Of a stretch of DNA of 64,000 nucleotides, positions 28,755 to 36,580 are shown piece by piece. Both the position numbers and the translations under genes were made by a program. Within the stretch, counting starts at the first letter, position 1, and each line of letters begins with the position of its first letter. The notes under the pieces are model-generated. The model saw only the letters and a list, made by a program, of their open reading frames with translations, had not been told where the DNA came from and did no database searches. The DNA is from CAYUYV01 sp050331455 (GTDB lineage: Bacteria > Pseudomonadota > Alphaproteobacteria > JAJFIK01), in NCBI GenBank assembly GCA_050331455.1, contig JBHJGV010000023.1, forward strand, positions 28,606 to 92,605, read 5' to 3'.

Positions 28755-28794
28755 GTGACAGTTTGGATCGAATAACCTGACGGGAGGCTGACAA
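28755..28794 (-). promoter_or_regulatory. weak Pho-box-like array upstream of the receptor operon
   Basis: Read on the minus strand, 7-bp units at an 11-bp period are TTGTCAG (28788-28794), CCGTCAG (28777-28783), a non-matching unit at 28766-28772, and CTGTCAC (28755-28761). Three of four resemble CTGTCAT. AGTATT (28741-28746) could be a -10. The gap in the array makes this tentative. Confidence 0.35.
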
Positions 28795-28824
28795 ACCCGG
28801 CCGCACCGGCCGGTTTTGTCAGCC
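28786..28824. repeat. 39-bp near-perfect palindrome between divergent genes
   Basis: An 18-bp left arm (28786-28803) pairs with an 18-bp right arm (28807-28824) with one mismatch and a 3-base loop. No gene points into it, since the receptor gene runs left and gspK runs right, so it is not a 3' terminator of either. It may be an operator, a cruciform or a leader hairpin. Confidence 0.75.
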
Positions 28825-28898
28825 CGCCGCCAACCCGGTGGCCCTTTGCCGCGTCTTCTGGCATCGTCTCACGGGCACTTTCGAGGACCGGCGACTTC

Positions 28899-29699
28899 AT
28901 GACACGGAACCGACCACAATTTTCAGACACGGCCCCATCGGCCTGCGGAACGTCTCGTCCGTATGGGGCAAAACGCGCAACACGGGACGGCGGCTTTGCC
29001 ATGCTCGCCGCCCTTCTGGTCGCCACCTTGCTCTCGGCCATCGGCACGAGTTTCGTCCGCGAAGCCCGCACCGTCAGTACGGGAACGCGCACCCAGATGG
29101 ACGTGGCCGATGCCCGCGCGCTCGCCGATGCGGGCGCGCGCTACGCCGTCCTGCGGCTCGCCCGGGCGGACACCCTGTCGGCCGCCGGGGCGGTGCCTGG
29201 GATCTGGCGTTTCGGTGGCGGGACCATTCGCCTGACCGTCACGCCGGAAAACGGCAAGATCAATCTCAACGATGCCCCGCCGGACACACTGGCCGCCCTT
29301 TTCGAAGAGGCCGGCCTGACGCCCCGGCGCGCCCTTGCCCTGGCCGATGCCGTGCTCGCCTATCGCCGGTCCGACGGGGCCAGCGCGCGCGAAGAGGATG
29401 GGGGGCGCCCCGCCAGAGCCGACCGGCTCGTCCTGCGGATGTCCTGGGAGATGGACGGCAAGGTGTTCGACTCCGCCGACGAATTGCGCCGGGTCCCGGG
29501 GGTCACGCCGGAGCTTTATGCGGCTCTGGAACCCGCCATCACCGTCTACGGAGCGACACGGGATCAGGAGACGGGCCTCTATAAGGCTGCCTTCCGGATC
29601 CGGGCCGAAGCGGTTTCCGCATCGGGCGCCCGCTTTGTCCGGCATGCGCTGATCGAGATGACAAGCCGCCGGGACTACGCCATTCGAGAATGGCGCTGA
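28899..29699 (+). CDS. gspK: type II secretion minor pseudopilin GspK
   Basis: The 266-residue protein has the GspK plan. A prepilin cleavage site follows an unusually long leader (GG before FAMLAALLVATLLSAI), and residue +5 is Ala instead of Glu, as expected for the tip pseudopilin. NGKINLNDAPPDTLAALF and the helix-hairpin segment ELRRVPGVTPELYAALEP follow. GspK caps the pseudopilus with GspI and GspJ. It is shorter than enterobacterial GspK. It is the only gsp gene on the plus strand and converges on gspD, so it must be transcribed separately from the rest. Confidence 0.85.
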   Translation: MTRNRPQFSDTAPSACGTSRPYGAKRATRDGGFAMLAALLVATLLSAIGTSFVREARTVSTGTRTQMDVADARALADAGARYAVLRLARADTLSAAGAVPGIWRFGGGTIRLTVTPENGKINLNDAPPDTLAALFEEAGLTPRRALALADAVLAYRRSDGASAREEDGGRPARADRLVLRMSWEMDGKVFDSADELRRVPGVTPELYAALEPAITVYGATRDQETGLYKAAFRIRAEAVSASGARFVRHALIEMTSRRDYAIREWR

Positions 29700-29726
29700 C
29701 GTTTCATAAAAGTGAAGTCCACCGCC

Positions 29727-32102
29727 TCAATCCTCCGCGCCGACATCCGCCGGATCCCGCGTGTCCAGGGGGAAAAGCACGCGCCGGGCAGCGGAGGGTT
29801 TGTCGCCAAACACATCACGCAGTTTGCGCTTCATTTCATCGGTCGCGACGCGCACAGCCGATTGATCCCGGATCACCCGGGGCTTGATCAGGACCATCAA
29901 TTCCGTGCGCCGCTGATCATTGGACCGGCTGGTGAACAGATTGCCCACCAGGGGGACGCGGGAGAGCACGGGCACCCCGGTGCGCCCGAGCGAGGCAAAA
30001 TTCCGGGTCAGGCCGCCGAGCACCACGCTCTCGCCGTCTCCGACGGCTACGGTGCTTTCGAACTTGCGCTGCTGGATGGTCGGTGAGCTGATGTCCGAGC
30101 TGCCCGTCGCAACGACCTCGCTCACCTCCTGGATGATATCGAGGACCACGAGACCGTCGCTGGTGATCCGCGGGGTGACGTTCAGGATCACGCCCGTATC
30201 CCGGTAATCGATATCGTTGACTACCGGCGCGCCCGGGTTGTTCACATCCGTTGCGGCGCGCGTCTGGATGGGCACCTCATCGCCCACCTGGAGGCGGGCG
30301 GTCTGATTGTCCAGCACCATCATGTTGGGCGAGGACAACACCTCCACATCGGTCACGTCCCGCAGCGCGCTGAGCACGAATTGGACATTCGCCGCGTCGA
30401 GAAAATAATTGAAGCCCTGGGCCTGGGGCGTGAAGCCGCCGCCGCTCAGGTCGGAGAAACTGGTCCGGCTGAACCGGCGGTCGGGATCGGCCGCCCGCTC
30501 CGCATCGTCCAGATTCTGGAAAAACCAGCGCACGCCGTATTCGAGTTGATTGGTCAGGGATACCTCGACCAGGGTGGCCTCGATCAGCACCTGTTTGGGC
30601 AGGACATCGAGGCGGTCGAGCGCCGCCTTGATCGGCTCGTATTGCTCCGCCGTCGCATAGATGACCAGGGTGTTGGTGGCGCGGTCCGCGATGATCCGGA
30701 TGCCCTTTTTCCCCTCCTCGGGCCCCGTTCGGCTCCCCGGCCGTGGACCGCCGCCCGTCGGTGCATTGGTGAGGTCCACCGGGTCGAGACCCGGCGCCAG
30801 CGCCGGATCGAGATCGACCTCGTCGGCGATGGTGTTCAGGTTGAAAATTTGACTGATCAGGGCTGCAAGTTCGGCCGCCTGGCGGCGCATGACGGGATAG
30901 ACGAAGAGCTGCTCTGTGTCCGCCGCGCCCTGGTCGAGCCGGTTGATCCAGGTGAGCGCCTGTTCAAGATAGTCATTGCTCCGCGCCACCACCAGAATGG
31001 CGTTCATCCGTTCAATGGGTAGGAACCGCAAAGGCTCAGCGCCACCGTGGTCGCCCGCCCCGCCGCCGGCGGTCGGCCGGCCCTGGCCCTCTGCGCCGGC
31101 CTCCCGCCTGCCCAAAGAGCCTGGGCCCAAAGACCCTGCGCCCGGCGCCAGGGTGATGGCGCGCAACTCGCCGACCAGGGTGAGCGCGTCGGCTTCCTCC
31201 AGGGGCTGGAGCGCGAAGGCCAGACCGCTCAGATAGTCCACATCGAGGACGGAAATCACGTCGAGAAGACTGTCCTGTTCCGCCGCCGTGGCCACCGTGA
31301 AGACGAGGTCCCGGTCGTCGTCGAGAAAGATCTCGCCTCCGGCGGGTGCGAACCGCTCCAGGATTTTGCCGATCGAGGAGACGTCCGAATGGCGCAGCGG
31401 CGTCACACGGACCGTCAGCCCCCGGCTCGATGCCTCCTCAAATGTAAGACCGGATGCGGAGCCGCCCATCCGGGCGGCGCGCACAACCGTGTAAAGACCA
31501 TCCCGGCGGATCAGCGCCGCGCCGTTCATCCGAAGGATTTCCTGCAGGGTGGACAGCAATTGGGACCGGGAGACCGGGCGGCTCGACTGGAGCGTCACCT
31601 TGCCGGACACGCCCGCATCGATGGCGTAATTCTCCTGGAGCTGCTCCCCCAGGACCGTGTGCACGACAGTCTCAAGATCCGCGTCGTCGAAATTGATCCT
31701 GACCGTTCCGTCCCCAGTCCTTTCCAGGCCCTGTGATCCGGCGCCGGTCCGTTGGGTGTGGGCGAGGTCGGGCCGGCTCTTGCGGCCCTCGTTTGGCTCG
31801 GCGTCCCCGAGACGGACCTCGGCCTGGCCGCCGCCCGGCGCATAGTGAACAAAGCCGCGGGTCCGATCCGCCGTAGGAGTCGGCCGGACGACGGAAATCG
31901 GCGCCGTCTCCAGGGTTGCCTGGGACGGTCGGGGGCTCGCCTGCGAGGCTGGGCTGAGAAAATCGATGGCGCTGGGCGGCGTGGCCGGATCCGACCGTTT
32001 TGCGAGGCCGTCCGCCCGCAGATCGTCATGCTGGGCGCAGGACGCCAATGCAAGTGCGCCGGCAAGGGCGAGAACCGCGCGGGCCAGGGGGATATGGCGC
32101 AT
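29727..32102 (-). CDS. gspD: type II secretion secretin GspD
   Basis: The 791-residue protein starts with a lipoprotein-type signal (ALAGALALASC), so it may insert without a pilotin. After a Pro-rich linker come the N0-N3 domains (LQEILRMNGAALIRRDGLY; AILVVARSNDYLEQALTWI; IRIIADRATNTLVIYA). The secretin gate follows, with VLSSPNMMVLDNQTARLQVGDEVP and VPLVGNLF. It forms the outer-membrane exit channel. Its ATG lies 1 bp after the gspC stop; the frame open upstream to 32501 is a shadow through gspC. Confidence 0.93.
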   Translation of the reverse strand: MRHIPLARAVLALAGALALASCAQHDDLRADGLAKRSDPATPPSAIDFLSPASQASPRPSQATLETAPISVVRPTPTADRTRGFVHYAPGGGQAEVRLGDAEPNEGRKSRPDLAHTQRTGAGSQGLERTGDGTVRINFDDADLETVVHTVLGEQLQENYAIDAGVSGKVTLQSSRPVSRSQLLSTLQEILRMNGAALIRRDGLYTVVRAARMGGSASGLTFEEASSRGLTVRVTPLRHSDVSSIGKILERFAPAGGEIFLDDDRDLVFTVATAAEQDSLLDVISVLDVDYLSGLAFALQPLEEADALTLVGELRAITLAPGAGSLGPGSLGRREAGAEGQGRPTAGGGAGDHGGAEPLRFLPIERMNAILVVARSNDYLEQALTWINRLDQGAADTEQLFVYPVMRRQAAELAALISQIFNLNTIADEVDLDPALAPGLDPVDLTNAPTGGGPRPGSRTGPEEGKKGIRIIADRATNTLVIYATAEQYEPIKAALDRLDVLPKQVLIEATLVEVSLTNQLEYGVRWFFQNLDDAERAADPDRRFSRTSFSDLSGGGFTPQAQGFNYFLDAANVQFVLSALRDVTDVEVLSSPNMMVLDNQTARLQVGDEVPIQTRAATDVNNPGAPVVNDIDYRDTGVILNVTPRITSDGLVVLDIIQEVSEVVATGSSDISSPTIQQRKFESTVAVGDGESVVLGGLTRNFASLGRTGVPVLSRVPLVGNLFTSRSNDQRRTELMVLIKPRVIRDQSAVRVATDEMKRKLRDVFGDKPSAARRVLFPLDTRDPADVGAED

Positions 32103-32103
32103 C

Positions 32104-32778
32104 CTAGTTTTCACGGCGCAACGCGGCCCCACCGTTAATCTGCCCGCTCCGCGGCCGGGAGGAGCGGCGGCGGGGTATGCCGCCGATATCGTCCATGGCG
32201 TCGTCGAAGGCCTCCCCGGCCACGTCCATCGTCTGCACCGGGACGCCGGCGGCGGCCGACGCGGCCAGAGCAGAACGCGCTCCCGTCTGCGCCACACTTG
32301 GCCGCAGATCGAGCCGGACGGTCTGCCCGGCCGCAGACAGGCGGACATGGTCGGCAGCGATGGCCGAGACGGTCCAGCCCTGCACCGTTTCTCCCAAGCC
32401 GACCGGTTCCGCCTTCGCCGCAGGGGCCGGGCGCAGGAGCGCGGCGCGGGTCCGCTCCGACAGAACGACGCCGGCCAGGACCAGAGTGCCGGGCGAGACA
32501 CGGGGCTCGGCCGTTTCGGCAGTCTGCGTGACCTCTTGGGCCGGTGGGCGCCGGTCGGGGGAGAACACGGGACGGTTCCGGGTCTGGGGTAGGTCTCTCA
32601 AGGCCACGGGCTCGACTACGGGCAGGGCCGGCCGATCCGTCTCGACCGACCCGCCAGCGGATCCGGGCCGGGGCAGGCGCGGCTCCGCTGGTGCGGACAG
32701 CGCACCGTGCAGGGCGACGCCCGCTAAGCCGCAGGCGGCGGCGAGGGCCGCATTGGCGATCCAGATCGGCGCGGGCAT
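32104..32778 (-). CDS. gspC: type II secretion inner-membrane protein GspC
   Basis: The 224-residue protein has a short N-terminus, one membrane helix (IWIANAALAAACGLAGVALHG), a Pro-rich linker and the periplasmic homology region (NRPVFSPDRRPP ... LVLAGVVLSERTRAALLR ... VGLGETVQGWTVSAIAADHVRL). No PDZ domain is evident. GspC links the inner-membrane platform to the N0 domain of GspD. ATG 32778 has an AAGGAAGG site and is preferred over the upstream TTG. A Pho-box pair begins 39 bp upstream. Confidence 0.85.
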   Translation of the reverse strand: MPAPIWIANAALAAACGLAGVALHGALSAPAEPRLPRPGSAGGSVETDRPALPVVEPVALRDLPQTRNRPVFSPDRRPPAQEVTQTAETAEPRVSPGTLVLAGVVLSERTRAALLRPAPAAKAEPVGLGETVQGWTVSAIAADHVRLSAAGQTVRLDLRPSVAQTGARSALAASAAAGVPVQTMDVAGEAFDDAMDDIGGIPRRRSSRPRSGQINGGAALRREN

Positions 32779-32794
32779 GAAGCCTTCCTTCAAG

Positions 32795-32834
32795 ATTACA
32801 CAGACCGTGCAGGTTTAAGACAGCTTCATGACAC
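32795..32834 (-). promoter_or_regulatory. candidate Pho box upstream of gspC-gspD
   Basis: On the minus strand GTGTCAT (32834-32828) and CTGTCTT (32823-32817) are separated by 4 bp, each 6/7 to CTGTCAT. At the same 11-bp period follow a poor unit CTGCACG (32812-32806) and GTGTAAT (32801-32795, 5/7). TGTAAT at 32795-32800 could also serve as the -10. It sits in the 92-bp gap between gspM and gspC. Confidence 0.55.
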
Positions 32835-32870
32835 CTTGATGTAGGCGGGAGCAGAGGCCCGGTCCCGGCA

Positions 32871-33476
32871 TCAGGACTCGACCGACCCGACCGCGCGCCA
32901 CAAGCCGAAAAGGTCGATTTGCACATCGAGATCACGCTGGCCGCGCCCGGTTTCCCGCTCAAACCCCCGTGCCTGGCGTACCGCCAATCCGTCGACAAAC
33001 AAATAGGGCCGGGCGGTCTCCACGTCATGCAGCACGTTTTGGAGCCGGGCCACGGTCAGGCGGGCGCGGACCTTGAGGCCGATTCGAAGCAGGCCCTGTC
33101 CGTCCGGCCCGTCCAGCGGCTCGGCGGGCTCGACCTGGATGGTCTCGAGGCTGCCCCCATGGGCGGCCACGACCTTTTTCAGAAACCGCTGCACCTGGGC
33201 GGCCGCCACGGCTTCGCTGGCCCCGGAGAGCAACAGCCCCTCTGGACCGCGGCCATCGACGAGCGCCTCACCCGACGCTGGCTCGCCGGCGGCCGGAAGG
33301 CTGCGGACATAGCGTCGCAATGCCTCTTCGGAACGGGCGATCCGGGCATCGAGCGCCGTGAAATCCCGGTGGAGCGGAAGCACCACCCCGAACAGCCCCA
33401 GCGCCGCGACCAGCACCACAAGCCCGACGGCCGCCAGGCGACTGATCGCGGATCCGGGCGCAGGCAGACCGGTCAT
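32871..33476 (-). CDS. gspM: type II secretion protein GspM (subtype b)
   Basis: The 201-residue protein has one membrane helix (RLAAVGLVVLVAALGLFGVVLPL) followed by a coiled-coil and periplasmic ferredoxin-like domain (KVVAAHGGSLETIQVEPAEPL ... LKVRARLTVARLQNVLHDVE), fitting the short T2SSM_b family. It is part of the GspE-F-L-M inner-membrane platform. Its ATG overlaps the gspL stop by four bases, which fixes the start and implies coupled translation. Confidence 0.8.
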   Translation of the reverse strand: MTGLPAPGSAISRLAAVGLVVLVAALGLFGVVLPLHRDFTALDARIARSEEALRRYVRSLPAAGEPASGEALVDGRGPEGLLLSGASEAVAAAQVQRFLKKVVAAHGGSLETIQVEPAEPLDGPDGQGLLRIGLKVRARLTVARLQNVLHDVETARPYLFVDGLAVRQARGFERETGRGQRDLDVQIDLFGLWRAVGSVES

Positions 33477-34576
33477 GGCTGCCCCTCCCGCGGCACAAGA
33501 CGCATGGCGAGAGAGAAAGACTCCCGCCCCGTGGCCTTGGCCTGCACCGTGGGCGTATTGAAGGCCACACCGGCAAAAAGGGGCGATGCTTCGAAGGCCG
33601 CGATCAGGGCTGCCGCCTGGGCGGACTGGCCGGCGATCGTGAGCCCGTCCTGCGTCAGGCGAAAGCTTTCCAAAAAACTGTCATCGGGCAGAAGGCGTGT
33701 GACCTCCTCCAGGACCTCGACGGCCAGCGGCGCGTCGGCCTTCAGGCGTGTCACGACCTCGCGGCGTCCGCGGCGCTCGGCCTCTTCCTGGCGGGCCACG
33801 TCGAAGCGCAGGGCCAGGCGGCGCACCCGGTCCAGCTCGGCATCCACCGTGTCCAGAACGCTTTGGCGTTTGCCATACCCGATCCCAAGGGCGGATCCGC
33901 CGAGTACCAAGGCCATAATCATCAGTCCCATGAAAACCTTTGCGCCCAGACCGGGCCCTGTGCGCGGACCGGTGCCGGCAATCAGATTGACACCCGCGAG
34001 CCCACCGGGCCCGCCGGCCTCGTCGCGCCCGACATCCACGCGCTCGACCTGAAGACCGCAGCGCTTCGCCGTGTCGAGCACGGGATCGAGCCCTTTGCGC
34101 GGCACCAGAACCAGATCGGCGTCCAGGGTCTGGCGGGCGGGATCCCGGCGACGGATCCGTCCGGCCGTGTAGGCTTCTTCCGCCGAGAAGGGCGTCAGCC
34201 GGTCGAGTTCATAGCGAATGACGTCCTGGAGGGTGGCTTCGGCCGCGAGCGGCAGGGTCACCGCCTGGATGAGGGCACAGTCCGTATCGAGAACGATCGT
34301 CACCGGGCGGTCGAGGGCCACATTGGGGACCGCCGCGGCGAGCGCCGTCCGGTCCATCCGGTCCGGCGACAGCACAGGCCCGTCGGCAACGGGCGCGCCA
34401 TCCTCCCGATCCGTCAAAACGGGACGGACGCCATCCCGGGACCAGAACAGCACCAGGCGGGCCTGGGACGGCGTGAGGGCACCGCGCAGGCGCGCGGGCA
34501 TGAGGCCCCCAAGCTCCTGCCCCCACCAGCCCAGGAACCGTGCCGTTCCCGTCTGCACCTCGCTGAACGCCGACAT
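33473..34576 (-). CDS. gspL: type II secretion protein GspL (PilN-like C-terminus)
   Basis: The 367-residue protein has a cytoplasmic actin-like N-terminal half (VTLPLAAEATLQDVIRYELDRLTPFSAEEA). A membrane helix near residues 210-235 (MGLMIMALVLGGSALGIGYG), a coiled coil and a periplasmic PilN-like domain (LPDDSFLESFRLTQDGLTIAGQSAQAAALI) follow. It anchors the GspE ATPase to the membrane and pairs with GspM. It starts 66 bp after gspJ, a gap containing a 13-bp duplication. Confidence 0.85.
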   Translation of the reverse strand: MSAFSEVQTGTARFLGWWGQELGGLMPARLRGALTPSQARLVLFWSRDGVRPVLTDREDGAPVADGPVLSPDRMDRTALAAAVPNVALDRPVTIVLDTDCALIQAVTLPLAAEATLQDVIRYELDRLTPFSAEEAYTAGRIRRRDPARQTLDADLVLVPRKGLDPVLDTAKRCGLQVERVDVGRDEAGGPGGLAGVNLIAGTGPRTGPGLGAKVFMGLMIMALVLGGSALGIGYGKRQSVLDTVDAELDRVRRLALRFDVARQEEAERRGRREVVTRLKADAPLAVEVLEEVTRLLPDDSFLESFRLTQDGLTIAGQSAQAAALIAAFEASPLFAGVAFNTPTVQAKATGRESFSLAMRLVPREGQP

Positions 34577-34608
34577 GTTTCCCGCTCTCGCCTTATCGTC
34601 TGTTCAAA

Positions 34609-34634
34609 GCACAACCACAGGGCACAACCACAGG
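34609..34634. repeat. perfect 13-bp tandem duplication between gspJ and gspL
   Basis: GCACAACCACAGG occurs twice back to back in the short gspJ-gspL gap. It is probably replication slippage; no hairpin or regulatory meaning is evident. Confidence 0.65.
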
Positions 34635-34642
34635 CCGACCCA

Positions 34643-35278
34643 TCACGGGTCCCGAGTTTCCGTCTCCACACGGATGAGGAAGGGCGGCACCGTCCAGGCC
34701 TGCGCGTCCTCCGGCACGATGGTGATCCGGATCAGCCGGGGCGGAGACTGGCGGCCCCGCCAGCGATCCTGCCACCGCCCCTCCCCGAAATAGGCAAAAC
34801 GCACCTCCCGCACCCGGGACAGGATCGGCACCTGCGCCATATCCGGTGCGTCGACGGCCGGGTCCCGGCTCGATCCCATGGGTTGCCAGCGCAGCACCAG
34901 GTCGCGGCTCCCCTGCCCATCGTCCTCCAGGGCATATTCCATCACCATATCGCCGAGGGTCTCGGCGATTGCCGGCATCCTACCCACAAAGCGCAGGCTT
35001 TGGGTATCGCCCCAGAAGGCAACGACGACCTCCCGGCCGCTGCCGCGCAGGGTGCGCGGCGCAAGGCCTGCGAGCTGCCGGCGCATGAGGGCTTCAACCT
35101 GTCCCCCGATCTCCATGGCCGCCGCATCCCGCGCGCCCTGCTCCCAGGCCCTCAATCCGAACCGCACGCCCCCGGCAATCAGTGCGGACAAGAAGCCCAG
35201 CAGGGTGATCGCCACGAGCAGCTCCAGGAGCGTAAGGCCTGCAGCGCCGCCCCGGCCCTTGCCATGGCGCGCCCTCAT
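34643..35278 (-). CDS. gspJ: type II secretion minor pseudopilin GspJ
   Basis: The 211-residue protein has a prepilin site G/LTLLELLVAITLLG with Glu at +5, a long helix, and a C-terminal beta domain ending in IRITIVPEDAQAWTVPPFLIRV. GspJ joins GspI and GspK at the pseudopilus tip. The ATG overlaps the gspI stop by four bases (ATGA). Confidence 0.88.
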   Translation of the reverse strand: MRARHGKGRGGAAGLTLLELLVAITLLGFLSALIAGGVRFGLRAWEQGARDAAAMEIGGQVEALMRRQLAGLAPRTLRGSGREVVVAFWGDTQSLRFVGRMPAIAETLGDMVMEYALEDDGQGSRDLVLRWQPMGSSRDPAVDAPDMAQVPILSRVREVRFAYFGEGRWQDRWRGRQSPPRLIRITIVPEDAQAWTVPPFLIRVETETRDP

Positions 35279-35694
35279 GGCCCATCCGCCAGACGCAGGG
35301 TCCGCAGGGTAACCGCCCGGGGGTCCCCATCCCGGTCCGGACCCAGGAAGACCGTGACTTCCACGGTGAACGCGCGCAAACCGGCCGGACCGGCGGTGTC
35401 CAGGGTTTCATCCGTGTAGGGCATGATAACCCGGCGCCAGGACGCCCCGTCCCCAAAGGTGCCGGTCCGGATGCCCTCCTCGAGTGGTACCGCAAGGCCG
35501 ACCCGGGCCAGTTCGGACTCCGCCCGGCTCAATGCGTCGCGATAGGCCCGCGCCGTCACCGTGTTGCGGAAGCCACCGGAGAAGATCTCCATCACGGCAG
35601 CCAAAGTAAGGGCGATGACCACGAACGCGACGATCACCTCAAGAACGGTGAAACCCGCAGCCGCGCAGTCGGATCGGGGGGACTTACGAATCAT
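35275..35694 (-). CDS. gspI: type II secretion minor pseudopilin GspI
   Basis: The 139-residue protein has prepilin site G/FTVLEVIVAFVVIALTLAA, Glu at +5 and a short beta domain (GLRAFTVEVTVFLGPDRDG). The size and the hydrophobic helix fit GspI, the organiser of the tip complex. It overlaps the 3' end of gspH by 11 bp and the start of gspJ by 4 bp. Confidence 0.88.
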   Translation of the reverse strand: MIRKSPRSDCAAAGFTVLEVIVAFVVIALTLAAVMEIFSGGFRNTVTARAYRDALSRAESELARVGLAVPLEEGIRTGTFGDGASWRRVIMPYTDETLDTAGPAGLRAFTVEVTVFLGPDRDGDPRAVTLRTLRLADGP

Positions 35695-36145
35695 GGAGGC
35701 TCACCCGTCCCGTCACCCAGGCCACCTCGATGCGCGCCGTGCGGCGGCCGCGGGCGAGCCGGATGCTGCCGCCATTGGCGCTGCCGTCGGGCATGAAGAC
35801 GACCGCCCCCGTGCCGGGCCCCGTCAAATCCTCCCGTGCCGCCCGGAAGCGGATCTCCACATCCTCCGGTATGGCGATCGGTTCGGCCCCGCCGTCCCGG
35901 CCGAAGCGGCGCCCGGCCACATCGATCAACACACGCTGCGCCGTATGGGTCCGCACGGCCTCCTCGCGCGCCCGGCGCAGCGTGGCGGCAAGCTCCCGAG
36001 ACACGGCCTTCAACTCGACGGTCTCCAGGACCGAAAAACGGCCCCAGGGCACTGCGGAGATCAGCAGTGTGGCAATGGTCAGCACCACGAGGATCTCCAG
36101 GAGTGTGAGACCCGCCTCACCAGCTCGTAACGTCCTGGGCTTCAC
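35684..36145 (-). CDS. gspH: type II secretion minor pseudopilin GspH
   Basis: The 153-residue protein has G/LTLLEILVVLTIATLLIS with Glu at +5, then a beta domain with a C-terminal strand VAWVTGRVSLHDS. GspH connects the tip to the GspG fibre. The start is a GTG at 36145: AAGGAGG sits about 8 bases upstream, and the GTG places the leader MKPRTLRAGEAG correctly before the cleavage site. This start overlaps the gspG 3' end by 29 bp. Longer ATG starts exist but have no such site. Confidence 0.82.
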   Translation of the reverse strand: MKPRTLRAGEAGLTLLEILVVLTIATLLISAVPWGRFSVLETVELKAVSRELAATLRRAREEAVRTHTAQRVLIDVAGRRFGRDGGAEPIAIPEDVEIRFRAAREDLTGPGTGAVVFMPDGSANGGSIRLARGRRTARIEVAWVTGRVSLHDS

Positions 36146-36551
36146 CCTCGCCTCCTTCGGCACCGTCGGAGCCCAGGGAATAGACATCGATGGGACCGTT
36201 CTCCCCCGGCACCTTGTAAACCAGCGCCTTGCCCCAGGCATCGGTCAGCGTGTCCTGCTTTTTCACATAAGGCCCGTTCCAGCGCTCGGCACCCGCGGGC
36301 TTTTTCCAAAGCGCATTGAGGCCCTCCTCCTCGGACGGGTAGCGGCCCACGTCGAGGCGGAAATAATCGAGCCCCGCCATCACCTGGTCGACCTTGAGGG
36401 CCGTGGTGTCGGTCTTGGCACCGCCGAGATAGTTGAGGGCCACCGAGCCCACGGCCACCGTCAGCAGGCCGAGAATGGTGATGACCACCAGCAGTTCCAG
36501 CAGCGTGAGGCCGGCCTCGCGGGCGCGGCGGTTCGGGCGGGTTCGGGACAT
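36117..36551 (-). CDS. gspG: type II secretion major pseudopilin GspG
   Basis: The 144-residue protein has REAG/LTLLELLVVITILGLLTVAVG and the GspG-specific C-terminal part: RLDVGRYPSEEEGLNALW, WNGPYVKK, DAWGKALVYKVPGENGPIDVYSLGSDG. The last stretch forms the calcium-binding loop that stabilises the pilin. It polymerises into the periplasmic piston. ATG 36551 has an AAGGAG site. No prepilin peptidase (GspO) gene lies in the window. Confidence 0.95.
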   Translation of the reverse strand: MSRTRPNRRAREAGLTLLELLVVITILGLLTVAVGSVALNYLGGAKTDTTALKVDQVMAGLDYFRLDVGRYPSEEEGLNALWKKPAGAERWNGPYVKKQDTLTDAWGKALVYKVPGENGPIDVYSLGSDGAEGGEGEAQDVTSW

Positions 36552-36580
36552 AAAGAGTACTCCTTGGTCGTGGGTTCGCC

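Noticed and set aside
28786..28824. Palindrome read as a transcription terminator
   Set aside because: Both adjacent genes are transcribed away from it, and only one side has a short T run inside the stem.
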